Origin: Halomonas saccharevitans
Lineage (GTDB): Bacteria > Pseudomonadota > Gammaproteobacteria > Pseudomonadales > Halomonadaceae
DNA length: 64,000 nucleotides
Direction of reading: 5' to 3'
Assembly: GCF_900116405.1 (NCBI RefSeq)
Contig: NZ_FPAQ01000021.1
Span: 1-64,000, forward strand
Within the stretch, counting starts at the first letter, position 1. Every line of letters starts with the position of its first letter. Below, piece by piece: positions 25,752 through 35,223 of the stretch. Made by a program: the position numbers and the translations under genes. Under the pieces are notes generated by a model that saw only the letters and a list, made by a program, of their open reading frames with translations, did not search any database and was not told the DNA's origin.

Positions 25752-26486
25752 ATGCCTCGACCGCCACATGTATGGATCGACCCCCAAAACCCTGCTCAGC
25801 TGGAGTGGATCATGGGCTATCTTGGTCGTCACCAACCTGACTTCACTGTGCCCGTTGACCTCTACTCACCACACCCGCTGCCGGATGTCAGCGCATTGAT
25901 CGCGGCTCTCGAAGCACGCATGGGCGACCCACTCTTTCGCGAGCGCTATCGCAAGATGCAGACCGCCTGGCGGAAGGAAAAGTCGCGGCAACACCCCTAT
26001 CGGAGGACGGTGACCTATCATCTTCCCAACAAGGTGCTATACCTCCTGGACAAGCTGGCAAGAAAGCGAGGGGATACCAAGGTCGGGGTGCTGGGGGAGG
26101 TCATTCAGGATGCCTGGTACCAGCATGACCGGGCGGCGAAACAGCTGAAGAAAACCAGCGCCACCTACAAAGCCCGCTTGAAGGATCAGCGCATCAAGTA
26201 CCAGCAAGCCGAGCGGGTATATCGAGACACCATTGACGCTCTGCTCGAAGCTCTGGCGGAGAACTTGGATCATCGATGCTGTCTGGAGGCACTGGCTAGC
26301 GAGTACGACAACGCGACGCTGGAGGAGGCCGGCAAGGCCGCCTACCGGTCGCTGCTCCAGGCACGCCTGTCGGCGCTGGAGACGCCGCTGCGCGATGTCA
26401 AGATGCTGCGCCTTAAGACAGGATCACTGGCTCACCGTCTATCAGAGAGGGCCCAAGCACGCGACATAGCAGCACCCTTTGAGTGA
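25752..26486 (+). CDS. MatP-like ribbon-helix-helix protein with long coiled-coil tail
   Basis: The 244-residue protein has the layout of MatP, the organiser of the Ter macrodomain. A helical N-terminal part (about 1-75) ends in RMGDPLFRERYRKMQTAWRK. A ribbon-helix-helix follows (YRRTVTYHLPNKVLYLLDKL, then ARKRGDTKVGVLGEVIQDA), and then a coiled coil (about 125-165). From memory, E. coli MatP has ARRKRHF, a strand, then [20 protein letters not shown] and EDAENKEKY at the same places. MatP has about 150 residues, so this protein has an extra helical C-terminus of about 90. An in-frame GTG at 25737 is an alternative start; neither has a strong ribosome site. The matS-like array 121 bases upstream supports the call. 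It could autoregulate, condense or position the island, or interact with host Ter organisation; none is shown. Confidence 0.65.
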   Translation: MPRPPHVWIDPQNPAQLEWIMGYLGRHQPDFTVPVDLYSPHPLPDVSALIAALEARMGDPLFRERYRKMQTAWRKEKSRQHPYRRTVTYHLPNKVLYLLDKLARKRGDTKVGVLGEVIQDAWYQHDRAAKQLKKTSATYKARLKDQRIKYQQAERVYRDTIDALLEALAENLDHRCCLEALASEYDNATLEEAGKAAYRSLLQARLSALETPLRDVKMLRLKTGSLAHRLSERAQARDIAAPFE

Positions 26487-26612
26487 CCACATTGTGAGCT
26501 GTGGTATAGCTTTTGGAGAGCCTTCTTGGGGTACAACTCCTCATCAAAGCTGCGACACAATCGAGAAAAGGCCGGTGAATTACTTCACCGACCCACCACA
26601 ATCGGAGCCTAA

Positions 26613-26831
26613 TCAGGCATGGCCAATAAGGATAGGCCCGCTCGGCCTGCCCTCTGGAACAGGGTCCAAAGGAACCACATGGTAAGCCATGACTTTTGAA
26701 TAGGCCTTGAAAGCTCCACCGCAACACTCTGACTGGAAGCCCAGCTCCCCATTCATTTTATTCTGGCTCAGCTTATCCATGACCCACGTCAAGTCGCCCA
26801 AGGGCTTTTCGCAGTAGTGACACTCCACCAT
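26613..26831 (-). CDS. Small zinc-finger-like hypothetical protein
   Basis: The 72-residue product begins MVECHYCEKPLGD and has a second pair, SECCGGAF, at residues 34-41, a likely four-cysteine zinc site. The remainder (YSKVMAYHVVPLDPVP) carries no known motif. AAGGAG lies seven bases before the ATG at 26831, which supports a real gene. No partner is evident; the flanking genes are more than 100 bases away. Confidence 0.55.
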   Translation of the reverse strand: MVECHYCEKPLGDLTWVMDKLSQNKMNGELGFQSECCGGAFKAYSKVMAYHVVPLDPVPEGRPSGPILIGHA

Positions 26832-26998
26832 GTACGCACTCCTTCAATAAAAAAATGTCTTTATGAGAAGACTACGATTATAGCAAAGAACCTACTGCTC
26901 TGCAGCAACCTCACATCCTTAATGTCGTACCGACTCAAAGCCTCTGTTTCGAATGGCTGTGAGGCGTGGGACTCGCAGACAAACACGGAAGGGGTTAG

Positions 26999-27030
26999 AA
27001 AGAAGTCAGCTTTAGAAAACTGACTTCTTT
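26999..27030. terminator. Perfect 11-bp hairpin after the 283-residue gene
   Basis: AAAGAAGTCAG (26999-27009) pairs with CTGACTTCTTT (27020-27030) around a 10-base loop. It lies 28 bases after the stop of the leftward gene at 27059, and T-rich arms occur on both strands, so it may terminate in both directions. Confidence 0.65.
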
Positions 27031-27058
27031 ATTCAAACTCTATGCAGAGATCGCACCC

Positions 27059-27910
27059 CTATTCACCATCAACAAAATCAAGATTCAACCAAACCCTTCG
27101 TGTTTTATGCGGCTCAGAGAGCTCCTTTTCCGCACTCTCATTGAAAGCCTTTCTGAACCTTGGCTCCTTCCAAATAATCGGCTGAATCTTCTCAAAAACC
27201 TGATCTTCATTCATCGAGATATCCAAAGAAAAGCTCTTGCAAATGGCCGCAACATCTTTTGCAACCTCCTGTGAAGCTAGGACATGGTTACGCCAACCAC
27301 CTGGAGGTCGAAGCCGGTCAAGGGATGACTCAATCAGGCTGCGCAACAACACCTCTCTCTCTTCTTTTTTCTCGGCCTTTACCTGATTTCCATATTGAGA
27401 CTGCAAACTCTTGTCGCGGACCGCTTTCAGCAAGCGCCACGCTGTCGCGTGCTGCTGAGCGCAGGCAAATGAGTCAAGCATTTCTTCGCCAACTTTCATG
27501 AGCATCCCGGGCTGCGACGCCTCGGAAAAATAGCCTTTTATCTTCTGCATGTGATACTCGAAAAGGATACGAACATACACCGCCTGTCGCAATGCAATGT
27601 CAAAGTGTTCGTCAATTCGCTCATCAATCATACTCTCCTTACTGACCGGCCGTATAATCACCGACCAGTCCTTTCTTGGGTCGACTTCACCAGTCGCGAT
27701 TTTCTCAATCGTGCTGACGACTTGCTCCTCCATATCCACTGCGTCGACCTTACTTTTCGGCAGTTCGTGCAAAAGAGAGTCGGCAAGGTCACCGGCTTTA
27801 TCAAAGATCATCTGCCAAGGGTCTGTAGTCGTCACGTCAATCATGCCTCCCTGCTCAATCCAGTGACCCTTATATAGCACCCGCTTCTGGCTGCGGCCAC
27901 CCTGACCCAC
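27059..27910 (-). CDS. Hypothetical protein, unrecognised, AT-rich cargo gene
   Basis: The frame encodes 283 residues from a GTG at 27910. The ATG at 27844 (MIDVTTTDPWQM) is the alternative, but AGGGAGG ends only one base before it. The sequence is soluble, helical and charged; features are EERIDEHFDIALRQAVYV-like helices in the middle and a C-terminal KTRRVWLNLDFVDGE. I recognise no domain. Composition is AT-richer than the flanking integrase region, a sign of separate acquisition, and a terminator hairpin follows. Its place between integrase and the MatP-like gene is typical of variable cargo. Confidence 0.55.
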   Translation of the reverse strand: MGQGGRSQKRVLYKGHWIEQGGMIDVTTTDPWQMIFDKAGDLADSLLHELPKSKVDAVDMEEQVVSTIEKIATGEVDPRKDWSVIIRPVSKESMIDERIDEHFDIALRQAVYVRILFEYHMQKIKGYFSEASQPGMLMKVGEEMLDSFACAQQHATAWRLLKAVRDKSLQSQYGNQVKAEKKEEREVLLRSLIESSLDRLRPPGGWRNHVLASQEVAKDVAAICKSFSLDISMNEDQVFEKIQPIIWKEPRFRKAFNESAEKELSEPHKTRRVWLNLDFVDGE

Positions 27911-28041
27911 CCCTAATCACATTCGCGAATCGACGTCAATGTCGATCCCTAAAATTCCGAGAAGTTTAAGGAGTGGCGATTCGCAGGCGACGGAGGGTCA
28001 CCAAGATTGGGCCATCAAGACAGCGAATTAGGGAAACTGCC

Positions 28042-28380
28042 ATGGCAGGAGCACTACTACGCCCCGATCAGGTCGCTGAACGGCTGGGCATGAGCCTCAG
28101 TTGGGTCTATGTCAACAAGCACAAGATCGGGTTCGTCCAGTTCGGCACCGCAGTGCGCTTTGAGCAGATCGCAGTGGAGAGGTACGCTGAGAACTGCAAG
28201 CGCGGCCCTCAGCCTGAGGAACGCGACACATGGGAATCACAGTCAGATACAGGGAAAAGAGGAACCGGTGGGTGGTCACGGAAACGTACCACGGTCACCG
28301 ACATCAACGAACGTTTGAAGGGGATAGAGAGGGGGAGCGGCAGGCGCGGGAATACGCAGCGAAGCGCCAAGCCGAACTGA
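28042..28380 (+). CDS. AlpA/excisionase-like helix-turn-helix protein
   Basis: The 112-residue product from the ATG at 28042 begins with an excisionase-type helix-turn-helix (LLRPDQVAERLGMSLSWVYV, then NKHKIGFVQFGTAVRFEQIA). Such proteins direct integrase towards excision or regulate it. The basic C-terminus (GWSRKRTTVTDINERLKG) is read over the start of the integrase gene, a 151-base overlap that ties the two. An upstream in-frame start at 27973 has no better support. The role in excision is inferred from the motif and position. Confidence 0.75.
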   Translation: MAGALLRPDQVAERLGMSLSWVYVNKHKIGFVQFGTAVRFEQIAVERYAENCKRGPQPEERDTWESQSDTGKRGTGGWSRKRTTVTDINERLKGIERGSGRRGNTQRSAKPN

Positions 28381-29246
28381 ACGAAGCGGCTTTCCAGGGT
28401 GAGGCGATGGGACGCCAGCCGCGGCGCACCTTCATTGAGGGGCTCGAGCGATGGATCGACGAATACGACGTGGCCAGCCAGGTGAAGGCCATCCGACCGG
28501 TGGCCCACTACATGGGCGACCGGGTGCTGCTCGGAATGGAAAGCGTCGACAAGGCTCGCGAGATGGCCAGAGACCTTCGCAAGCAGGGGCGAGCACAGAG
28601 CACCATCAACAACCATCTGCAGGTGGTAAAGCGGGTACTGAACCTTGCCTACCGAGAATGGGGGTGGCTGGACCGCCCCTTGGGCGACAAGATCCGCAAG
28701 AAGATGCCGAAGAACGAACGGCATGTGTACCTGACCATCGAGCAGGTGGGTCAGCTGCTGCAAACCATCCCCGATCACTCGATTGTCGAGAAACGCGTGA
28801 TCGCCCTGGCAGCACTGACCGGGCTACGCCAGGGCGAGCTGCTCAGCCTCGCTGCCTCGAACGTCCACGGTGGTCGCATCCTGCTGCGGCCAGACCAGAC
28901 CAAGAGCGGCAAGGCCCGGGTGGTGCCAGTACCGGAAGATGCAAGGCCCTGGCTGGACGAGCTGCCCTTCGCTACCACCTATCATCGGCTGCGAACGGTG
29001 TGGGAGCATGCTCGCCAGGCCGTGGGGCGACCCGATCTGCGCTTTCACGACCTACGCCACAGCTACGCCAGCATGCTGGCCCAGGCCGGCGAGAGCATGA
29101 CCACGGTGCGCGATCTGCTAGGGCATTCCAGCCTGATCGTCACCAGCCGCTACTCCCACATGTTCGATGCGGGGTTGGACGATATTGGCTCACGCCTGCC
29201 GAGCTTGAGCGCGGCCTTCTGCGACCAAACTGCGACCAAGCACTAG
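28230..29246 (+). CDS. int: Tyrosine-type site-specific integrase
   Basis: The 338-residue protein has the full catalytic set of tyrosine recombinases: Arg200 (LTGLRQGELLSL), Lys228 (TKSGKARVVPVP), His273-x-x-Arg276 (FHDLRHSYASML), His299 (LLGHSSLIVTSR) and the nucleophile Tyr308 (SRYSHMFDAG). The N-terminus reads like an arm-binding domain (ITVRYREKRNRWVVTETY), followed by a core-binding helical domain. It overlaps the excisionase-like gene and ends 54 bases from the 3' end of tRNA-Leu, the expected position for an integrase whose attachment site is that tRNA. All catalytic residues are present, so the island may still be mobile. Confidence 0.95.
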   Translation: MGITVRYREKRNRWVVTETYHGHRHQRTFEGDREGERQAREYAAKRQAELNEAAFQGEAMGRQPRRTFIEGLERWIDEYDVASQVKAIRPVAHYMGDRVLLGMESVDKAREMARDLRKQGRAQSTINNHLQVVKRVLNLAYREWGWLDRPLGDKIRKKMPKNERHVYLTIEQVGQLLQTIPDHSIVEKRVIALAALTGLRQGELLSLAASNVHGGRILLRPDQTKSGKARVVPVPEDARPWLDELPFATTYHRLRTVWEHARQAVGRPDLRFHDLRHSYASMLAQAGESMTTVRDLLGHSSLIVTSRYSHMFDAGLDDIGSRLPSLSAAFCDQTATKH

Positions 29247-29267
29247 AAAAAGGGAGGGCAGAAACGC

Positions 29268-29295
29268 AAACAGTCGCCCGTAAGCGACTGTTTTT
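29268..29295. terminator. Terminator shared by integrase and tRNA-Leu
   Basis: AAACAGTCGC (29268-29277), a 6-base loop, and GCGACTGTTT (29284-29293) are followed by further T residues on the plus strand. On the minus strand the same hairpin begins five bases after the tRNA CCA end, so it can serve both transcripts. Confidence 0.8.
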
Positions 29296-29299
29296 GAAG

Positions 29300-29335
29300 T
29301 GGTACCGGCGGTCGGACTCGAACCGACAAGGGCTT
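29300..29335. other. Probable attachment site (tRNA 3' end)
   Basis: The 3' part of tRNA-Leu, covering the T-arm and acceptor end, adjoins the integrase and is the usual crossover segment for islands of this kind. The matching copy at the other end is not in the window, so the core length is an estimate. Confidence 0.5.
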
Positions 29336-29386
29336 GCACCCGGCGGATTTTGAATCCGCTGCGTCTACCAATTCCGCCACGCCGGC
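29300..29386 (-). tRNA. tRNA-Leu (anticodon CAA), island integration site
   Basis: The minus strand folds as an 87-base class II tRNA with encoded CCA. The acceptor arms are GCCGGCG and CGCCGGT, the D-arm reads GGAATTGGTAGACGC, the anticodon stem GCGGA/TCCGC encloses TTCAAAA (anticodon CAA), a long variable arm follows, and the T-arm is GTCGG-TTCGAGT-CCGAC. The discriminator base is A73, as in leucine tRNAs. The first pair is G1-U72 where I would expect G-C. The 3' half faces the integrase and is the probable attachment core. Confidence 0.95.
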
Positions 29387-29527
29387 AACGCGAGGGGCAT
29401 TATACGTGGGCGCCGGGGCAGGTCAATCGGCCGGCTGACTTCATCGCGTCGAGACGGTATCCTAGCGGGCTTTGCGCGGCTCCCCGCGAGTCGCCCTCGA
29501 CGCCCCTCATCCGGACCGAAACGTCTC

Positions 29528-30565
29528 ATGCAGCGTGCCGACTTTCACTACGAGCTTCCCGAGGCGCTGATCGCGCGCTATCCCTCAGAACAGCGCAGCG
29601 ACTGCCGCCTGCTGTGCGTCGATGGCGAGAGCGGATCCCTCGCCCACCGCCGCTTCCCCGACCTGGTCGAGCTGCTCGAGCCCGGCGACCTGCTGGTGTT
29701 CAACGACACCCGGGTGATTCCCGCGCGCCTGCACGGCCACAAGGCCAGCGGCGGCAAGGTGGAGATGCTGCTCGAGCGCCCGCTGGATGCCCACCGCGGC
29801 CTGGCGCACCTGCGTTCGAGCAAGTCACCGAAGCCCGGCACCGAAATCATCTTCGAGGGCGATATCCGCGCCGTGGTGGAGGGCCGCCAGGACGCGCTGT
29901 TCGAGCTGCGCTTTTTAGGCGAGACGCCGCTGATCGCGCTGCTCGAGGCCCACGGCCACATGCCGCTGCCACCCTACATCACCCGCGAGGACGAGCTGGC
30001 CGACCGCGAGCGCTACCAGACCGTCTATGCGCGGCGCGACGGCGCGGTGGCCGCGCCCACCGCCGGCCTGCACTTCGACGAGCCGCTGCTGGCGGCCCTG
30101 GCCGAGAAGGGCGTGGAGAGCGCCTATGTCACGCTGCACGTGGGCGCCGGCACCTTCCAGCCGGTGCGCGCCGACGACATTCGCGATCACCACATGCACA
30201 GCGAGTGGATCGAGGTGAGCGAGACGGCCTGCGAGCAGGTGCGCCGCGCCCGCGCCGCGGGTCGCCGGGTGATCGCGGTGGGCACCACCAGCGTGCGCTG
30301 CCTGGAATCGGCCTGCCTGAAGAGTGTTGACGGTGAGATCGCGCCCTACAGCGGCGAGACCGACATCTTCATCTACCCCGGCTATGAATGGCGCGTGGTC
30401 GACGCCCTGGTGACCAACTTCCACCTGCCGGAATCGACCCTGCTGATGCTGGTGTCGTCCTTCGCCGGCTATGACACGACGATGGCGGCCTACCGGGAGG
30501 CGGTGGCAGAAGGCTACGCCTTCTTCAGCTACGGCGATGCCATGTTCCTCGAGCGCGCGCGCTGA
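29528..30565 (+). CDS. queA: S-adenosylmethionine:tRNA ribosyltransferase-isomerase
   Basis: QueA transfers and isomerises the ribosyl part of SAM onto 7-aminomethyl-7-deazaguanine at tRNA position 34, giving epoxyqueuosine. The 345-residue product is full length and has family segments [68 protein letters not shown] and [20 protein letters not shown]. It is followed by tgt, whose product acts one step earlier, in the classic queA-tgt-yajC-secDF order. It is the first core gene after the tRNA, and expression probably starts in the 140-base gap upstream. Confidence 0.97.
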   Translation: MQRADFHYELPEALIARYPSEQRSDCRLLCVDGESGSLAHRRFPDLVELLEPGDLLVFNDTRVIPARLHGHKASGGKVEMLLERPLDAHRGLAHLRSSKSPKPGTEIIFEGDIRAVVEGRQDALFELRFLGETPLIALLEAHGHMPLPPYITREDELADRERYQTVYARRDGAVAAPTAGLHFDEPLLAALAEKGVESAYVTLHVGAGTFQPVRADDIRDHHMHSEWIEVSETACEQVRRARAAGRRVIAVGTTSVRCLESACLKSVDGEIAPYSGETDIFIYPGYEWRVVDALVTNFHLPESTLLMLVSSFAGYDTTMAAYREAVAEGYAFFSYGDAMFLERAR

Positions 30566-31801
<1,236 letters not shown>

Positions 31802-31864
31802 CCCATGACCGGCCCGCCGGCCGGTCATTCATGCCTCTATTCATCACTCAGGAGATCGTCATAC

Positions 31865-32200
31865 ATGCTGGACTTCTTCATTTCCCCGGCCATGGCCCAG
31901 GACGCGGCCGCCCCCGGTGGGGGCATCGCCCAGATCGTCATGCTGGTCGGCTTCGTGGCCATCTTCTACTTTCTGCTGTGGCGTCCCCAGGCTAAGCGTG
32001 CCAAGCAGCACAAGCAGCTGATCGGCAACCTCTCCAAGGGTGACGAGATCGTCATCGGCGGCGGCATGCTGGGCCGCATCACCAAGGTGAGCGACGAAAG
32101 CGAGTTCCTGAGCATGGAAATCGCCGACGGCACCGAGGTCAACGTGCAGAAGAATGCCGTGGCCAACGTCCTGCCCAAGGGCACCATCAAGTCCATCTGA
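31865..32200 (+). CDS. yajC: Sec translocon accessory protein YajC
   Basis: The 111-residue protein has one N-terminal membrane segment (IAQIVMLVGFVAIFYFLLW) followed by the cytoplasmic signature RPQAKRAKQHKQLIGNLSKG and GDEIVIGGGMLGRI. YajC associates with SecDF and the SecYEG translocon at the inner membrane. The ATG at 31865 follows AGGAGATCG; the open frame further upstream is not translated in relatives. It precedes secD in the usual order. Confidence 0.96.
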   Translation: MLDFFISPAMAQDAAAPGGGIAQIVMLVGFVAIFYFLLWRPQAKRAKQHKQLIGNLSKGDEIVIGGGMLGRITKVSDESEFLSMEIADGTEVNVQKNAVANVLPKGTIKSI

Positions 32201-32358
32201 CCCGGGCGCCCTTCGCCCCCGTCGCCGGCCACCCCCGGCCGTGACGGGGGCCGCCCTGCGGCCGGTGCGGCAGGAGCCGCGCGACCGGCTCCCTCCTTCA
32301 TTGCCCGCCCGGCCCGCCTCGTCAGCCTCCAACGTCCGCAACCTGAGGACAGGGCCCC

Positions 32359-34209
32359 ATGCTCAACCGTTACCCCCTGTGGAAGTATCTGCTGATACTC
32401 ATCGTCCTCCTCGCCGGCCTGGTCTACTCCCTTCCCAACCTCTTCCCCGAGGATCCGGCAGTCCAGATCAGCAGCGAGCGGGGCGACGCCACCATCGATG
32501 AGCGCCAGCTCGAGCGCATCCGCGACGACCTCGACGAGGCCGGCATCGAGATCACCGAGGCCGAGCGCGACGCCAATCGCGTGCTGATCCGCCTCGACAA
32601 CGCCGACGACCAGATCAGGGCCCGCGACCGCATCGCCGAGATGCTCGGCAACGACTACGTGGTGGCGCTGAACCTGGCCGAATCGACCCCTGAATGGCTG
32701 CAGTCGCTCTCCGCCTCGCCCATGACCCTGGGCCTCGATCTGCGCGGCGGCGTGCACTTCCTGCTCGAGGTCGACATGGACGCCGCCCTGGAGCAGCGCC
32801 TGGAGGTCAACGCCAGCGCCATGCGCGAGCAGCTGCGCGAAGAGCGGATCCGCTACCGCGACACCCAGATCGAGGGGCGCACCGTCTCCATGGCCTTCGC
32901 CAACGCGGAGGATCGTGACGAGGCGCGCGGCCTGATCGGCCGGGAGTTCCCCGAGTTCAGCTACTCGAGCGAGGGAGACGATCGCGGCGCGCGCCTGGTG
33001 ATGACCATGAACGACCAGGCCGTGGACGAGCTCCAGGACTACGCCATCAACCAGAACCTCACCACCCTGCGCAACCGGGTGAATGAGCTGGGCGTGGCCG
33101 AACCGCTGGTGCAGCGCCAGGGGCCGGACCGCATCGTGGTGGAGCTGCCCGGCGTGCAGGACACCGTGGCCGCCAAGCGCATCGTCGGCGCCACCGCCAA
33201 CCTCGAGTTCCGCCTCGAGGCGCGCCCGGACACCCCGGACAACGAGACCGAGTCCTTCCCGTTCCGCAACAGTGAGGGCCGCCGCGCCGACCTGATGCGC
33301 GACGTGATCATCACCGGGGACAGCGTTTCCAACGCCAACCACAGCTTCGACGAGAACGGTCGCCCGCAGGTCAATATCGACCTCGACGGCACTGGCGGCA
33401 CGCTGATGAACCGCGCCACCCGCACCAACATCGGCCGCAACATGGCGGTGCTGTTCATCGAGCACAAGACCCGCGAGACCACCCGCATGGTCGACGGCGA
33501 GGAGGTCGTGGAGCGCACGCCCTACACCGAGCGCGGCATCATCAGCCTGGCCACCATCCAGAGCGCGCTGGGCAACAGCTTCCGCATCACCGGGCTCGAC
33601 TCGCCCACCGAGGCGGCCGAGCTGGCCCTGCTGCTGCGTTCCGGCTCGCTGGCCGCGCCGATCTACTTCGCCCAGGAACGCACCATCGGGCCGAGCCTCG
33701 GCGCCGAGAACATCGAGCGCGGCGTGCTCTCGGTGCAGATCGGCCTGCTCTTGGTGGTGCTCTTCATGCTGGCGCGCTACAAGGTCTTCGGGGTCTTCGC
33801 CAACGTCGCCCTGGCGCTCAACCTGACCCTGCTGGTGGCCGCCATGTCGCTGCTCGGGGCTACCCTGACACTGCCCGGCATCGCCGGCATCGTGCTGACC
33901 CTGGGCATGGCGGTGGACGCCAACGTGCTGATCTTCGAGCGCATCCGTGAGGAACTGCGCACGGGACTCTCGGTGCAGCAGGCGATCCACGCCGGCTACC
34001 AGCGAGCCTTCACCTCGATCGTCGATGCCAACATCACCACCCTGCTGGTGGCGCTGATCCTGTTCTCGATCGGCACCGGGCCGGTCAAGGGCTTCGCCGT
34101 GACGCTCTCGCTGGGCATCCTGACCTCGCTGTTCACCGCCCTGATGGTGACCCGCGCGATGGTCAACCTGTGCTACGGCGGCAAGCCCATCAAGAAGCTC
34201 TGGATTTAA
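32359..34209 (+). CDS. secD: Protein translocase subunit SecD
   Basis: SecD, with SecF, uses the proton gradient to complete protein export across the inner membrane. The 616-residue product has the N-terminal membrane helix (YLLILIVLLAGLVYSLPN), a large periplasmic region with GLDLRGGVHFLLEVDM and LRNRVNELGVAEPLVQRQGP, and the C-terminal five-helix bundle starting near residue 455 (ERGVLSVQIGLLLVVLFML; GMAVDANVLIFERIREELR). Length and motifs are normal. secF follows after nine bases. Confidence 0.97.
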   Translation: MLNRYPLWKYLLILIVLLAGLVYSLPNLFPEDPAVQISSERGDATIDERQLERIRDDLDEAGIEITEAERDANRVLIRLDNADDQIRARDRIAEMLGNDYVVALNLAESTPEWLQSLSASPMTLGLDLRGGVHFLLEVDMDAALEQRLEVNASAMREQLREERIRYRDTQIEGRTVSMAFANAEDRDEARGLIGREFPEFSYSSEGDDRGARLVMTMNDQAVDELQDYAINQNLTTLRNRVNELGVAEPLVQRQGPDRIVVELPGVQDTVAAKRIVGATANLEFRLEARPDTPDNETESFPFRNSEGRRADLMRDVIITGDSVSNANHSFDENGRPQVNIDLDGTGGTLMNRATRTNIGRNMAVLFIEHKTRETTRMVDGEEVVERTPYTERGIISLATIQSALGNSFRITGLDSPTEAAELALLLRSGSLAAPIYFAQERTIGPSLGAENIERGVLSVQIGLLLVVLFMLARYKVFGVFANVALALNLTLLVAAMSLLGATLTLPGIAGIVLTLGMAVDANVLIFERIREELRTGLSVQQAIHAGYQRAFTSIVDANITTLLVALILFSIGTGPVKGFAVTLSLGILTSLFTALMVTRAMVNLCYGGKPIKKLWI

Positions 34210-34218
34210 GAGGTGCCT

Positions 34219-35142
34219 ATGAAATCCCTGACACAACGACAGTTCGACTTCATGGGCAAGCGTCGGATCGCCTTCGGGGTCTCGGTGGCGATGCTGCTGG
34301 CCGCGGTGGTCGCGATGCTGACGCTAGGCCTCAACCTGGGCCTCGACTTCACCGGCGGCACCCTGGTCGAGGTGCGCTTCTCAAGCGCGCCGGCGCTGGA
34401 AACCGTGCGCCAGGCGCTCGAGGGCGCAGGTTTCCAGGACGTCGCGGTGCAGACCTTCGGCGCCTCCACCGAGGTGCTGATCCGCCTGCAGCAGGCCTTC
34501 GAGGCCGGCGTCGGCGACCAGATCGTGACCCTGCTGCAGGACTCGGGCCATGACGTCTCGCTGGTACGCGCCGAGTTCGTCGGCGCCCAGGTGGGCGATC
34601 AGCTGCGCGACCAGAGCGGCATGGGCATGCTGGTGGCGCTGGGCATCGTGATGCTCTACGTCGCGGCGCGCTTCCAGTACAAGTTCGCCCTCGGCGCCCT
34701 GCTGGCACTGCTCCACGACGTGATCATCGTGATCGGCGCCTTCGCGCTGTTCGGCTTCGAGTTCGACCTCACGGTACTGGCGGCGGTGCTGGCGGTGATC
34801 GGCTACTCGCTCAACGACACCATCGTGGTCTATGACCGCATCCGCGAGAACATCCGCAAGTCGCAGATCGATGACATGCCGACCATCTTCAACGAGTCCA
34901 TCAACCAGACCCTGTCGCGCACCCTGGCGACCTCGGGCACTACCCTGCTGGTGCTGCTGGCGCTGGTGATCCTCGGCGGCGACATGATCCACTACTTCGC
35001 GGTGGCGCTGATCCTCGGCGTGGTGGTCGGCACCTTCTCCTCCATCTACGTCTCCGCGGCCCTGCTGCTGCCGCTGAAGCTCTCGCGCGAGGATCTGATC
35101 CCGGCGAAGAAGGAGGACCCGGAGGCCGAAGAGCTGCCCTGA
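34219..35142 (+). CDS. secF: Protein translocase subunit SecF
   Basis: The 307-residue partner of SecD has the N-terminal helix (GVSVAMLLAAVVAMLTLGL), the periplasmic GLDFTGGTLVEVRF segment, and the membrane bundle with GYSLNDTIVVYDRIRENIRK. I use the ATG at 34219 with AAGAGGTG ahead of it; an in-frame GTG two codons earlier overlaps that site. It ends the queA-tgt-yajC-secDF run and is followed by a strong terminator. Confidence 0.97.
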   Translation: MKSLTQRQFDFMGKRRIAFGVSVAMLLAAVVAMLTLGLNLGLDFTGGTLVEVRFSSAPALETVRQALEGAGFQDVAVQTFGASTEVLIRLQQAFEAGVGDQIVTLLQDSGHDVSLVRAEFVGAQVGDQLRDQSGMGMLVALGIVMLYVAARFQYKFALGALLALLHDVIIVIGAFALFGFEFDLTVLAAVLAVIGYSLNDTIVVYDRIRENIRKSQIDDMPTIFNESINQTLSRTLATSGTTLLVLLALVILGGDMIHYFAVALILGVVVGTFSSIYVSAALLLPLKLSREDLIPAKKEDPEAEELP

Positions 35143-35165
35143 CGGCGGCCCTTCTCGCGCCCACC

Positions 35166-35195
35166 AAAAAGCCACCCCGAGGGGTGGCTTTTTTT
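35166..35195. terminator. Bidirectional terminator between secF and trpA
   Basis: AAAAAGCCACCCC (35166-35178) pairs with GGGGTGGCTTTTT (35181-35193), followed by further T. It lies between convergent genes and can end transcription on both strands. Confidence 0.92.
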
Positions 35196-35223
35196 CGGTG
35201 CAAGGTGAGGCAAGCGCCTCGAA

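Larger units (their letters stand above)
1..29300. mobile_element. Genomic island integrated at tRNA-Leu (right end in window, left end outside)
   Basis: The island is delimited on the right by the 3' end of a tRNA-Leu gene, with a tyrosine integrase and an AlpA-like excisionase immediately inside it. It carries recombination genes, a probable HUH replication initiator, a MatP-like protein, a DISARM defence operon and an IS1380-family fragment. Base composition is mosaic: the AT-rich kinase, part of drmMI and the 26.6-28 kb genes contrast with GC-rich neighbours and with the uniformly GC-rich core to the right. No second attachment site was seen, so the island very probably continues past position 1. 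Whether it is an ICE, a mobilisable element or a P4-like satellite is not decided by what is visible; no relaxase, type IV secretion or capsid genes are present in this part. Confidence 0.85.

Noticed and set aside
29300..29386. Second attachment-site copy elsewhere in the window
   Set aside because: I saw no second copy of the tRNA 3' end; the left boundary must lie outside.
31966..34236. 756-residue minus-strand frame opposite yajC-secD
   Set aside because: Its His/Gln/Gly-rich composition is typical of a shadow; SecD on the plus strand is unambiguous.
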